DNA of 64,000 nucleotides from assembly GCA_963825555.1 (NCBI GenBank), contig CAWGTZ010000009.1, forward strand, positions 109,092-173,091, given 5' to 3'. How positions within the stretch are numbered: the first letter of the stretch is position 1; every line of letters begins with the position of its first letter. The notes beneath the pieces are model-generated. The model saw nothing but the letters and a program-made list of their open reading frames with translations, was not told the DNA's origin and did no database searches. The stretch comes from JAGVSR01 sp963825555. GTDB lineage: Bacteria > Pseudomonadota > Alphaproteobacteria > Rhizobiales > Hyphomicrobiaceae. Made by a program: the position numbers and the translations under genes. Positions 1-8,761 of the stretch are shown one piece after another.

Positions 1-736
1 CGAAGCCCGTCTGGATCTCGTCGGCGATGAGTACGATGCCGTGCTCGTCACAGATGGCGCGCAACGCCTTCATGAACTCCGGCGGTGCGATGTTGAACCC
101 ACCTTCGCCCTGCACCGGCTCTATGATGATGCCTGCGATGCTGGAGGGATCGGCCGTGTGCTTGAAGAGGCTCTTCAGGCTCGCGAGGCTCTGTTCCACG
201 GAGACGCCGTGATAAGCGTTCGGGAATTCGACCTGATAGATGTCGGCGGGGAAGGGGCCGAAACCCTTCTTGTAGGGGACGACCTTGCCCGTCAGGGCCA
301 TTCCCATCATCGTGCGGCCGTGGAAGCCGGCGGTGAATGAAATGATGCCCGGCCGCCCCGTATGGATGCGCGCAACCTTCACCGCATTCTCGACGGCTTC
401 CGCGCCGGTCGAGATCAGCATCGTCTTGGCAGGTCCGGTGACGGGCGCGATGGCGTTCAGCCGCTCGCAGAGGCTCACGTAGGATTCATAGGGGGTCACC
501 TGGAAGCAGACGTGGCTGAACGCCTTCATCTGCTCCTCGATGGCCTTCAGGATGCGCGGGTGCTGGTGGCCGGTGTTGGTCACGGCGATGCCGGCGGCAA
601 AGTCGATGTAGCGCTTGCCGTCCGTGCTCCAGATCTCTGAATTGAGCGCGCGTTGGGCGTAGATGGCGGTGGCATGCCCGATGCCGCGGGGAACGGCATT
701 TGCGCGGCGCTCGTGAAGCTCGGCGGAGTTGGCCAT
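1..736 (-). CDS. gabT: 4-aminobutyrate aminotransferase, C-terminus outside window
   Basis: Class III PLP aminotransferase that moves the amino group of GABA (or 5-aminovalerate) to 2-oxoglutarate. The visible N-terminal ~245 residues start MANSAELHERRANAVPRG and contain the PLP phosphate-binding STGAEAVENAVK segment, FHGRTMMGMALTGK, EPVQGEGGF and the cofactor Asp in IADEIQTGF. The PLP lysine lies beyond the window edge. It is the last visible gene of a minus-strand operon, 14 nt after gcdH, downstream of puuC and gabD. That context fits GABA made from putrescine. A DavT role on 5-aminovalerate is also possible because gcdH is adjacent. The family is certain; the preferred substrate is inferred. 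Confidence 0.93.
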   Translation of the reverse strand, partial: MANSAELHERRANAVPRGIGHATAIYAQRALNSEIWSTDGKRYIDFAAGIAVTNTGHQHPRILKAIEEQMKAFSHVCFQVTPYESYVSLCERLNAIAPVTGPAKTMLISTGAEAVENAVKVARIHTGRPGIISFTAGFHGRTMMGMALTGKVVPYKKGFGPFPADIYQVEFPNAYHGVSVEQSLASLKSLFKHTADPSSIAGIIIEPVQGEGGFNIAPPEFMKALRAICDEHGIVLIADEIQTGF

Positions 737-750
737 GGGGTCGTTGCTCC

Positions 751-1986
751 TCAAGAGAAGGCCTGGATGCCCGTCTGGGCACGGCCCAGGATCAAGGCGT
801 GGATGTCGGCTGTGCCCTCGTAGGTATTGACGGCCTCGAGGTTCAGCATGTGGCGGATGATGGGATAGTCGTCCGAGATGCCGTTGCCGCCCAGCATGTC
901 GCGGGCGGTCCGCGCGATGTCGAGCGCCTTCAGGCAGCTGTTGCGTTTGATCAGCGAGATCGCTTCCGGGGCCAGCAGCCCTTGTTCCTTCATGCGGCCG
1001 GCCTGCAGACAGGCACCGAGCGCCAGGGCGATCTCGGTCTGCATGTCGGCGAGCTTCTTCTGCACGAGCTGGTTGGCGCCGAGCGGACGGCCGAACTGCG
1101 TGCGATCCAGTACGTATTGGCGGGCGGTCTGCCAGCAGGATTCAGCGGCTCCGATGGCGCCCCATGCGATCCCGAAGCGCGCATTGTTGAGGCAGCCGAA
1201 CGGGCCCTTGAGCCCTGAAACGTTCGGCAGAAGATTGGCTTCGGGAACAAAGACGTCCTCCAGAACGATCTCGCCTGTCGTGGAGGCGCGAAGTGCCAGC
1301 TTGCTGTCGATCTTGGGGGTGGAGAAGCCCGCCATGCCGCGTTCCACGATGAAACCGCGGATCAGCCCGTCGCCCGTTTTTGCCCACACGATGGCGATGT
1401 CGGCGATGGGCGAATTCGTAATCCAGGTCTTTGCTCCGTTGAGCCGGTAGCCCGCGCCGTCCGGCTTGGCGCGCGTCTTCATGCCCGCCGGATCGGAGCC
1501 ATGATCGGGTTCGGTGAGGCCGAAACAGCCGACGATTTCGCCGGTAGCAAGCCCAGGTAGGTACTTCTGGCGCTGGGCTTCGCTGCCGTAGGCCCAGATT
1601 GGATACATGACGAGGCTCGACTGGACACTCATGGCGGAGCGGTAGCCGCTGTCGACCGCCTCGATCTCCCGCGCGATGAGGCCATAAGAGACGGCGCCCA
1701 CGCCGGCCCCGCCGTATGTCTCGGGTATCGTTGGGCCCAGGAAGCCCATGGCGCCCAGTTCGCGCATAAGCGAGCGGTCGAAGCCCTCGTTGCGGAAATC
1801 GGCGACGACGCGGGGGCTGAGCTTGTCGGCGGCGAACTTGCGTGCGGCCTCGCGCAGCATGCGCTCGTCTTCGCTCAGCTGCGCCTCAAGACCCAGCGGA
1901 TCGGTCCAGTCGAATAACGCCCGCGGCGCCTCGTGGGCGGCGGGATCGGCTTCGAGGTCGGTAGGCTTCAGGGGAACCGCTGTCAT
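751..1986 (-). CDS. gcdH: glutaryl-CoA dehydrogenase
   Basis: FAD enzyme (411 aa, normal family length) that oxidises and decarboxylates glutaryl-CoA to crotonyl-CoA. Family marks are the N-terminal FDWTDPLGLEAQLSEDE segment, GCFGLTEPDHGSDP at the flavin site, WITNSPIADIAIVWAK, RTQFGRPLGANQLVQKK, and the C-terminal NTYEGTADIHALILGR, whose Glu is the expected catalytic base. It lies between gabD and gabT in a compact operon. Glutaryl-CoA is not an intermediate of putrescine breakdown, so its presence suggests that the aminotransferase and semialdehyde dehydrogenase may also serve the 5-aminovalerate (lysine) route to glutarate. No glutaryl-CoA synthetase or transferase gene is visible. Confidence 0.93.
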   Translation of the reverse strand: MTAVPLKPTDLEADPAAHEAPRALFDWTDPLGLEAQLSEDERMLREAARKFAADKLSPRVVADFRNEGFDRSLMRELGAMGFLGPTIPETYGGAGVGAVSYGLIAREIEAVDSGYRSAMSVQSSLVMYPIWAYGSEAQRQKYLPGLATGEIVGCFGLTEPDHGSDPAGMKTRAKPDGAGYRLNGAKTWITNSPIADIAIVWAKTGDGLIRGFIVERGMAGFSTPKIDSKLALRASTTGEIVLEDVFVPEANLLPNVSGLKGPFGCLNNARFGIAWGAIGAAESCWQTARQYVLDRTQFGRPLGANQLVQKKLADMQTEIALALGACLQAGRMKEQGLLAPEAISLIKRNSCLKALDIARTARDMLGGNGISDDYPIIRHMLNLEAVNTYEGTADIHALILGRAQTGIQAFS

Positions 1987-2013
1987 GGCTCAAATCCGAT
2001 TGCGCGCTGGCGG

Positions 2014-3459
2014 CTACATGCCGCCGAGGCAAATGAACTTCGTCTCCAGGTATTCCTCCAGGCCCTCCGCCGCGCCCTCGCGGCCGAGACCCGATTCCTT
2101 GACGCCGCCGAAGGGCACCACTTCGTTGGAAAAGATGCCTTCGTTGACGCCCACCATGCCGGCTTCGAGGCTTTCCGCCGCCTTCCAGGCGCGTGAGAGG
2201 TTCTGGCTGAAGAGGTAGGCAGCAAGCCCGAAGGGCGTGGCGTTGGCGAGCGCAATCGCATCTTCGTCGGTCTCGAAGCGGATCAGTGCCGCCACGGGTC
2301 CGAAGATCTCCTGGTTCACGATGGCCATGTCGGAGGTCACGCCTGTCAGCACCGTCGGCTGGTAGAAGAGTGCGCCCGATGCATCCTTGGCGCCCCCCGT
2401 CTTCACCTTGCCGCCCTTCGCCACTGCATCCGCCATAAGGCTTTCCACCTTGGCGACCGCATCTTCGTTGATGAGCGGACCGAGGCTCACGCCCGCCCTG
2501 GCTCCCGGTCCGACAACGAGGCCCTGCGCGGCCTTCGCCAGCGCCTCGGCAAAGCGGTCGTAGATGCCCGCCTGCACGATGATGCGGTTGGCGCACACGC
2601 AGGTCTGACCCGCATTGCGGTACTTGGAGGCCATGGCGCCGGCGACGGCCTGGTCGATGTCGGCATCATCGAAAACGATGAGCGGGGCGTTGCCGCCGAG
2701 TTCCAAAGTCAGCTTCTTCACCGTATCAGCGCACTGGCGGTAGAGGATTTTGCCGACCTCTGTCGAGCCGGTGAACGTGAGTTTGCGTACGCGAGGGTCA
2801 GCGCACAGTACTTCACCCACACCACGCGCATCCGTCGTCGTCACGACGTTGAACACGCCGTCCGGCACGCCGGCCATCTGGGCGAGCTTGGCGAGCGCCA
2901 GGGCGCACAGCGGCGTATCCTCCGCCGGCTTGACGATAATCGTGCAGCCGGCGGCAAGGGCCGGTGCCACCTTGCGGGTGATCATGGCGATGGGGAAGTT
3001 CCACGGCGTGATAGCCGCGACGACGCCGATCGGCTGCTTGATCGTGATGTAGCGCTTGTTGGCCGCCGTCGTCGGGATCGTCCGGCCATAAGCCCGCTTT
3101 CCTTCCTCCGCGAACCACTCGACGAACGACGCGCCATACGTCACCTCTCCGCGCGATTCCGTCAGCGGTTTGCCCTGTTCGGAGGTCATGAGCTGCGCGA
3201 GCGATTCCGTCTCGGCGGTGATGAGTTCGAACCAGCGCTTCAGGATGGCGCCGCGCTCCTTCGCCGTCTTCGCGGCCCAGTCCGGCAGCGCCCGGCTTGC
3301 CGCATCGATGGCGCGGCGCGCGTGGTCTGGCGTCAGGTCCGGAACGGTCGCGATCTCGTGTCCTGTTGCCGGATCTACGACGGCGAACTGGTCCTGTGAG
3401 GTCACCCACTGTCCACCGATGAAGCCGGCGGTCGGATACTCGTCAGGGGTCGTGTCCAT
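2014..3459 (-). CDS. gabD: succinate-semialdehyde dehydrogenase, NAD(P)+
   Basis: Aldehyde dehydrogenase superfamily member, 481 aa, that oxidises succinate semialdehyde to succinate and feeds the TCA cycle. It shows the Rossmann/oxyanion Asn in ITPWNFPIAMI, the coenzyme loop FTGSTEVGK, the general base in LELGGNAPLIVF, and the nucleophile in NAGQTCVCANRI. The NAGQTCVCANR block and the length are typical of GabD/DavD. The gene is between puuC and gcdH, 27 nt from the latter. Glutarate semialdehyde is an equally reasonable second substrate given gcdH next door. GabD function is well supported; dual use is inference. Confidence 0.92.
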   Translation of the reverse strand: MDTTPDEYPTAGFIGGQWVTSQDQFAVVDPATGHEIATVPDLTPDHARRAIDAASRALPDWAAKTAKERGAILKRWFELITAETESLAQLMTSEQGKPLTESRGEVTYGASFVEWFAEEGKRAYGRTIPTTAANKRYITIKQPIGVVAAITPWNFPIAMITRKVAPALAAGCTIIVKPAEDTPLCALALAKLAQMAGVPDGVFNVVTTTDARGVGEVLCADPRVRKLTFTGSTEVGKILYRQCADTVKKLTLELGGNAPLIVFDDADIDQAVAGAMASKYRNAGQTCVCANRIIVQAGIYDRFAEALAKAAQGLVVGPGARAGVSLGPLINEDAVAKVESLMADAVAKGGKVKTGGAKDASGALFYQPTVLTGVTSDMAIVNQEIFGPVAALIRFETDEDAIALANATPFGLAAYLFSQNLSRAWKAAESLEAGMVGVNEGIFSNEVVPFGGVKESGLGREGAAEGLEEYLETKFICLGGM

Positions 3460-3474
3460 GGGTGGCGGTCTCCG

Positions 3475-4965
3475 TCAGCGCAGCGTGATCGAAATGGCCT
3501 TTAGGTCGGCGTACTTGTGGAGTGCGTGCAGCGAGCGGTCGCGTCCGAAGCCCGATTGCTTGAAGCCTCCGAACGGCATGGTGATGTCACAGGCGTCCCA
3601 GCCGTTGACCCAGACGAGCCCGGCCTTCAGTTCGCGCGCCGCGCGGTGGGCGAGTGTAAGATCCCGCGTCCACAGGCCAGCGGCCAGCCCATAGACAGTC
3701 CCGTTGGCGATCTTGATGGCTTCCTCCGGCGTCTTGAAGCGCGTTACGGCGAGCACGGGGCCGAAGACCTCTTCCTTCGCAAGCGTGTCGGTGGGCTGGA
3801 CTGCGTCGAACACGGTGGGTTCCACGTAGAAGCCGCCCGTTTCCTCGCGCACCCGGTTGCCGCCGAGCTTGAGCGCGCAGCCTTCCTCATGGGCCGTGCC
3901 GATGAAGCGCAGAGCCGTGTTCATCTGCTCCTGGCTCACCATCGCGCCGAAGGTCGTCGTGGGGCTCAGCGGATCGCCAGGGACGATCTTCTTTGCCACC
4001 TGAAGAAGCTTTTCGACAAACTGTTCGGCGATGTCCTCTTGCACGAGCAGGCGCGAGGCGGCGGTGCAGACTTCGCCCTGGTTGAAGAAGATGCCCCACG
4101 CGGCGCTCACCGCGGCGGCGTTCAAGTCGGGGCAGTCCGCAAAAACGATCTGCGGGGACTTACCACCCAGCTCCAGCGACACGCGCTTCAGGTTCGACTG
4201 GCCCGAGTACTGCATGAGCAGCTTGCCGACGGGTCCCGATCCCGTGAACGCGATCATGTCGACATCCATGTGCAGGGCCAGCGCCTTGCCGGCCGTGGCT
4301 CCGAATCCAGGCACGATGTTGAGGACGCCTGCCGGCAGCCCGGCCTCGAGTGCCAGCTCGCCCATTTTCAATGCCGTCAGAGGCGACTGCTCGGCGGGCT
4401 TCAGCACAATCGAATTGCCCATAGCGAGCGCGGGGCCGACTTTCCACATCGCCATAAGGAGCGGGAAGTTCCACGGGACGATGACGCCGATGACGCCCAG
4501 GGGCTCGTGCACGGCGAATGAGATGCGGTCGTTCGTTTCGGGGCCCACCTCGCCATAGACCTTGTCGAGGGCCTCCGCGTAGTAGCGCAGCGTGCGGATC
4601 GCGCCCGGAACGTCGACGGAGAGCGCATCCTTGATCGGCTTGCCGACGTCGAGGCTTTCCAGAAGCGCCAGCTGTTCGGCGTCGCGCTCCATCAGGTCGG
4701 CAAACTTGAGCAGGATCGCCTTCTTCTGCCGGTAGTGCATGCGCCGCCACGTGCCCTCTTCGAAGGCCCGGCGCGCGGCGGCCACAGCCATGTCGATGTC
4801 GGCGGCCTCGCCTTCGGCGACCTCGTTGATGATCTGGCCGTTGCGCGGGGTGACATTCTGAAAGGTCTTGCCCGAGAGCGCTGGCCCGACCTTGCCGTCG
4901 ATGACGGCGTTTCCGGGGATCGCCATGCGTCCGGCGAGCGTTTCGAAATGAGTGAGCGAGGTCAT
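3475..4965 (-). CDS. puuC: gamma-glutamyl-gamma-aminobutyraldehyde dehydrogenase
   Basis: Aldehyde dehydrogenase of 496 aa that oxidises gamma-glutamyl-aminobutyraldehyde to gamma-glutamyl-GABA. Visible are IVPWNFPLLMAMWK, FTGSGPVGKLL, LELGGKSPQIVF (general base) and NQGEVCTAASRLL (catalytic Cys). The open frame extends about 70 codons further upstream, but that stretch lies inside puuA and looks non-coding. I chose the ATG that begins MTSLTHFETLAGRM, 11 nt after the puuA stop. Position between puuA and gabD supports the Puu assignment over a general betaine or indole-acetaldehyde dehydrogenase; biochemical specificity is not visible. Confidence 0.88.
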   Translation of the reverse strand: MTSLTHFETLAGRMAIPGNAVIDGKVGPALSGKTFQNVTPRNGQIINEVAEGEAADIDMAVAAARRAFEEGTWRRMHYRQKKAILLKFADLMERDAEQLALLESLDVGKPIKDALSVDVPGAIRTLRYYAEALDKVYGEVGPETNDRISFAVHEPLGVIGVIVPWNFPLLMAMWKVGPALAMGNSIVLKPAEQSPLTALKMGELALEAGLPAGVLNIVPGFGATAGKALALHMDVDMIAFTGSGPVGKLLMQYSGQSNLKRVSLELGGKSPQIVFADCPDLNAAAVSAAWGIFFNQGEVCTAASRLLVQEDIAEQFVEKLLQVAKKIVPGDPLSPTTTFGAMVSQEQMNTALRFIGTAHEEGCALKLGGNRVREETGGFYVEPTVFDAVQPTDTLAKEEVFGPVLAVTRFKTPEEAIKIANGTVYGLAAGLWTRDLTLAHRAARELKAGLVWVNGWDACDITMPFGGFKQSGFGRDRSLHALHKYADLKAISITLR

Positions 4966-4976
4966 GGGATCGTTCC

Positions 4977-6329
4977 TTACGCGACGCGGGCGTACCACTG
5001 GTGGTCGAGAGCGGTGACGACGCGTTCGAACTCGCGCCGTTCGGTTTCCTTCATGTCGGCAAAGGTCTTCTGGAATACCGCGCCGAAGCTTTCCGTGACC
5101 ACGCGCGACGCGCGGAACTGGGCCAGGGCGTTGACCCAGGCGGTCGGCACCTTTGGCGCGTTCGAACCGTCGCAATTGCCTTCCGCGGCAGGGCCGGGCT
5201 CAAGCTTGTTGACGATGCCGTGGTGGATGCCGGCGAGCACGGCGGCCAGAACCAGGTAGGGGTTGGCATCGGAGCCGGCGATGCGGTGCTCGACGCGGGT
5301 CGCGTTCGGGGAGGAATTCAAGACACGCAGCGAGGCTGTGCGGTTGTTGTAGCCCCAGTGGGCGGCCATCGGCACATAGGATTTCGGCTGGTAACGGCGG
5401 TAGGCGTTGGCCGACTGGGCCCACACGGCCATGAAGTCGCCCATGCTGTCGCGCAACCCCCCGAGCGCGTTGCGAAAGAGTGGCGAGATCGGATTGCCGG
5501 CGAATACGTTCTGGCCCTTCTCATCCACCAGGGACACGTGGATGTGCATGCCTGAGCCCGACCAGTCGTGGTGGGGCTTGGCCATGAAAGTCGCTTCCAT
5601 CTGGTGGGCCCGGGCCGCGGCCTTGACCGCGCGCTTCAGGAGCAGGCCGTCGAGGGCGGCCGTCGCGGCGTCCTTGCGGTGCTTCAGATTGATTTCGAAC
5701 TGGCCGGGCCCGGCCTCCTGCAACACAGCATCCACGGGCAGGTTCTGCGACTCGCAGATCCGATAGATATCGTCGATGAACGGGCCCACGCAGTCCAATT
5801 CCTCGAACTGATAGAGTTGCTGCCAGTCGGGATTGTCGACGAGCCCGCCTGGAGTCTTCAGCTGGAACTGGCCGTCGGACGATGCCGCGCTGACATAGAA
5901 TTCGAGTTCGACAGCCACGACGGGATGGTATCCCATCTTCTCCAGGCTGGAGACCTGCCGCTGAAGGATGCGTCGCGGATCGAGCCCGCCGTCGTCCTCC
6001 ACCGGCACCATCACGGCTTGGGCGTGCGTCGTATCAGCGACACTGACTGGAGCCAGCGTGTCGGCCAGAACACGGAACTGCAAATCGGGATCGCCCGTCT
6101 CCCAAAGCCGGCCGGTCTCCTCTACGCAGGAACCGCGCATATCCATGATGTAACAGGTGGAGGGGACCATGAAGCCCTTGTCGGCAAAGCCGATGAGGTC
6201 GGCCGAGCGGATTCGCTTGCCCCGCCCGATGCCGTTCAGATCGTGCATGAAGACGTCGATCCACTGCACGGAGGGATGGGCGGCGAGAAAGGCTTTGGCC
6301 TGTTCGGCCGTCAGGTAGGTCTCGGTCAT
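4977..6329 (-). CDS. puuA: gamma-glutamylpolyamine synthetase (glutamine synthetase family)
   Basis: Glutamine synthetase superfamily enzyme (450 aa) that joins glutamate to putrescine or a related amine with ATP. The N-terminal beta-grasp domain (IDVFMHDLNGIGRGKRI) is followed by the catalytic domain with EAGPGQFEINL (metal-binding Glu), MAKPHHDWSGSGMHIH (metal and substrate), and NRTASLRV near the ATP/glutamate site. The conserved adenylylation Tyr region of GlnA is absent, and the amine-catabolism neighbours favour PuuA over GlnA. The start chosen is MTETYLTAEQ. Its ATG overlaps the puuD stop codon (ATGA), implying coupled translation; the longer open frame upstream is out-of-phase read-through of puuD. 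Confidence 0.9.
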   Translation of the reverse strand: MTETYLTAEQAKAFLAAHPSVQWIDVFMHDLNGIGRGKRIRSADLIGFADKGFMVPSTCYIMDMRGSCVEETGRLWETGDPDLQFRVLADTLAPVSVADTTHAQAVMVPVEDDGGLDPRRILQRQVSSLEKMGYHPVVAVELEFYVSAASSDGQFQLKTPGGLVDNPDWQQLYQFEELDCVGPFIDDIYRICESQNLPVDAVLQEAGPGQFEINLKHRKDAATAALDGLLLKRAVKAAARAHQMEATFMAKPHHDWSGSGMHIHVSLVDEKGQNVFAGNPISPLFRNALGGLRDSMGDFMAVWAQSANAYRRYQPKSYVPMAAHWGYNNRTASLRVLNSSPNATRVEHRIAGSDANPYLVLAAVLAGIHHGIVNKLEPGPAAEGNCDGSNAPKVPTAWVNALAQFRASRVVTESFGAVFQKTFADMKETERREFERVVTALDHQWYARVA

Positions 6330-7063
6330 GACAGCTTGGCTCCCGCTGCGCGGCCGAAACGGCGGAACAGCTTGACGGACACGGGGTTCTGGGCGGCTTT
6401 CCATTCGGGGTGCCACTGCACGCCCAAGCAGAAGGGATGATCGTCGGGGCCGCGGATCGCTTCCACGAGGCCGTCCTCGGCGAAGGCTTCCGCGGTGAGC
6501 GTCGGGGCCAGTTTCTTCAGGCCCTGGCCATGCAATGAGTTCACCATGATCTGCTCCGCGCCGATCCAGTCGCGAAGCTGTCCGGTGAGCTTCAGGGGAT
6601 GGCGCGGTCCCCACCGCTCTTCGAGCGTCAGTTCCTTGCGCTCGCGGTGGTCATGGTGCCCCTCCTCATGGTGCACGGCCTGATGCAGCGTGCCGCCGAG
6701 GGCCACGTTCATCTCCTGGAAGCCGCGGCAGATAGCCATCATGGGGATCTTCCGTTCTACCGCCGTGCGGATAAGCGGAAGGGTCACCGCATCGCGCGCG
6801 GGGTCGAGGTCCTCCGGCATAACCGGATCTTCCTCGCTATAGTGGTGGGGCGCGATGTTCGACGGGCTGCCCGAGAAGAGAATGCCATCGGCCGTATCCA
6901 GCACCGCTGCGATGTCAACAAGGGCGACATCGAGCGGGATGAGGAGCGGCTGGCATTGTGCCACCTCCGCGATGGCGGCCGAATACTTCCGGCTCACCGC
7001 GTCGAAGGTGTAGCCTTCGATCAGCTTCGTGCAGCAGGGAATGACGACGATCGGGCGGCTCAT
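6326..7063 (-). CDS. puuD: gamma-glutamyl-GABA hydrolase
   Basis: Class I glutamine-amidotransferase-like peptidase C26 of 245 aa. It hydrolyses gamma-glutamyl-GABA to glutamate and GABA. The nucleophile elbow is MAICRGFQEMNVALGG (Cys), with an oxyanion region GILFSGSPSNIAP and the catalytic His/Glu in GVQWHPEW. VNSLHGQG is also typical of PuuD. Both ends overlap neighbours by 4 nt in ATGA junctions (spuC stop/puuD start, puuD stop/puuA start), so it is firmly within the operon. There is no associated synthetase domain, which distinguishes it from GuaA or TrpG. Confidence 0.93.
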   Translation of the reverse strand: MSRPIVVIPCCTKLIEGYTFDAVSRKYSAAIAEVAQCQPLLIPLDVALVDIAAVLDTADGILFSGSPSNIAPHHYSEEDPVMPEDLDPARDAVTLPLIRTAVERKIPMMAICRGFQEMNVALGGTLHQAVHHEEGHHDHRERKELTLEERWGPRHPLKLTGQLRDWIGAEQIMVNSLHGQGLKKLAPTLTAEAFAEDGLVEAIRGPDDHPFCLGVQWHPEWKAAQNPVSVKLFRRFGRAAGAKLS

Positions 7064-8442
7064 GCGGCAAGTTCTCCGGCCACGTCATTCAGGGTCATAT
7101 CGAGCGCCTTGCGGATCACGCCTTCGGCCTCATCGAAGTGCTCCTGGGTCCAAGTCAGCGGGGGTGCGCATACCATTGTGTCGAACACTGCCCGCATGAT
7201 GAATCCCTCGCGGAAGAAGTGGTCGCGGCACATGAGACCGACGCGGCCGGGATCGGCAAAGCGCTCGCGCGAGCGCTTGTTGGCGCAGAGTTCGATGGCA
7301 CCCATCATGCCCACGGAGCGGACCTCGCCGACAAGGGGATGATCCTTGAACTTGGCGAGCATTCTGGCCATTGCCGGCCCCGTGAATTCCTTCACGCGTG
7401 GCACGAGGCGCTCGTTCTCCATGATTTCCAGGTTCTTCAGCGCCACCGCGCATGCCACCGGATGACCGGCGAACGTGTAGCCGTGGTTGAAGTCGTCGTT
7501 GTGGTTCATAAGCGCCTCGACGATCTTGTCGTCAACGATGACGCCGGAAAGCGGCAGGTAGCCCGATGTTGCCGCCTTCGCGAACGTGATGATGTTCGGG
7601 CGGATCTTGTAATGCTCGGAGCCGAACCAGGTTCCCAGCCGGCCGAAGCCGGTGATGACCTCGTCCGCGAGCAGCAGGATGCCGTACTTGTCGACGATCT
7701 TCTGCACCTCCGGCCAGTAGCTGTCGGGGGCGATCTTGACGCCGCCTGCACCCTGAACGGGCTCGCCCGCGAATGCGGCGACGTTTTCCGGGCCGACCCG
7801 CAGGATCTCTTCCTCCAGCGCACGCGCGGCGCGCTTGCCAAGGGCTTCGGGCGTCTCACCCTCGATGGCCTCGCCGAACCAGTAGGGGTCCATCACGTGG
7901 CGGAAGCCCTCGTAGACGGGATAGCTGTGCTGGTGGACGTGGGACATGCCGCCCATCGAACCCGCGGCGATCGTGGAGCCGTGGTAGGCATTCTTGCGGG
8001 AGATGATGATGCGCCGCTTGGGCTCGCCCTTCAGCACCCAGTAGTGACGGATGAGGCGGATTGCGGTGTCGTTCGATTCCGAACCCGAGGAACCGTACAT
8101 GACGTTGTTGAGGCCCTCCGGTGCGATTTCTGCAAGCTTGCGAGACAGCTCGATCACCGCCGGGTGCGAGGTCTTGAAAAACGTATTGTAGTAGGGCAGC
8201 TCCAGCATCTGAGCATGCGCCGCGTCGGCGAGTTCCTTGCGCCCGTAGCCGATGTTGGTCGTCCACAGCCCCGCCATTCCGTCGAGAATGCGGTTGCCCT
8301 CGCTGTCCCATATATAGGGCCCGTCGGCCTTGGTGATGATGCGCGCGCCGGCGCTTCTCAGCGTTTTGTGAGTCGTGAAGGGATGAAGGTGATGACGCGC
8401 ATCCAGCTCGCGGAGCTGGGCCGTGGTGTAGATGTTCGACAT
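7060..8442 (-). CDS. spuC: putrescine/spermidine--pyruvate aminotransferase
   Basis: Class III aminotransferase of 460 aa beginning MSNIYTTAQLRELDARHHLHPF. It contains the PLP phosphate contacts GSSGSESNDTAIRL, YHGSTIAAGSMGG, EPVQGAGGV, the cofactor Asp in LLADEVITGFGR and the PLP Lys in ITFAKAATSGYLPL. This subgroup uses pyruvate as acceptor for putrescine-like amines. It is the promoter-proximal gene of the operon, facing a TetR gene. Having both a SpuC and a PuuA gives two possible entry routes for putrescine. Beta-alanine or other omega-amino acids are alternative substrates. The upstream in-frame extension is rejected because ATG 8442 matches family starts. Confidence 0.88.
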   Translation of the reverse strand: MSNIYTTAQLRELDARHHLHPFTTHKTLRSAGARIITKADGPYIWDSEGNRILDGMAGLWTTNIGYGRKELADAAHAQMLELPYYNTFFKTSHPAVIELSRKLAEIAPEGLNNVMYGSSGSESNDTAIRLIRHYWVLKGEPKRRIIISRKNAYHGSTIAAGSMGGMSHVHQHSYPVYEGFRHVMDPYWFGEAIEGETPEALGKRAARALEEEILRVGPENVAAFAGEPVQGAGGVKIAPDSYWPEVQKIVDKYGILLLADEVITGFGRLGTWFGSEHYKIRPNIITFAKAATSGYLPLSGVIVDDKIVEALMNHNDDFNHGYTFAGHPVACAVALKNLEIMENERLVPRVKEFTGPAMARMLAKFKDHPLVGEVRSVGMMGAIELCANKRSRERFADPGRVGLMCRDHFFREGFIMRAVFDTMVCAPPLTWTQEHFDEAEGVIRKALDMTLNDVAGELAA

Positions 8443-8761
8443 GTGGGCAGTGTCTCCAGCTGAGGGGGGGTCCCCGAGGGTCTCAGTGACGGTGCTGGAG
8501 AACTCCCGGGGGCGTGAAGCCGATGCGCGCGCACAAGCGCAGAAGTTCGTTCTTCTGCGTCGGCCGGTCGCGAAGGCGCTCACGCGCGGAGGAGAGACGC
8601 AAAATGGTCAAAACAGTCATCCTCCCTTTCGCTGTGGCGCGCTTCTCGGTGCGCGCGGTTTCGATCCGCTCTTCGCGTTCAAATCGTGATGCGCCCTAGA
8701 TGCCTTCGCACGATGCGCGCCGACGAGGGCTTTACAAACGCGTCGCAATGGAGCACAGGTT
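8443..8761. promoter_or_regulatory. divergent promoter region, polyamine operon / tetR
   Basis: This 319-nt gap separates spuC (minus) from the tetR-family gene (plus) and must hold the promoter of the long catabolic operon. It contains a perfect 8-bp inverted repeat, TCTCCAGC (8453-8460) and GCTGGAGA (8494-8501), only 11 nt upstream of the spuC ATG, so it would fall in the leader of spuC mRNA. I see no convincing sigma70 hexamers. Short open frames across the gap have no recognisable product. Confidence 0.45.
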
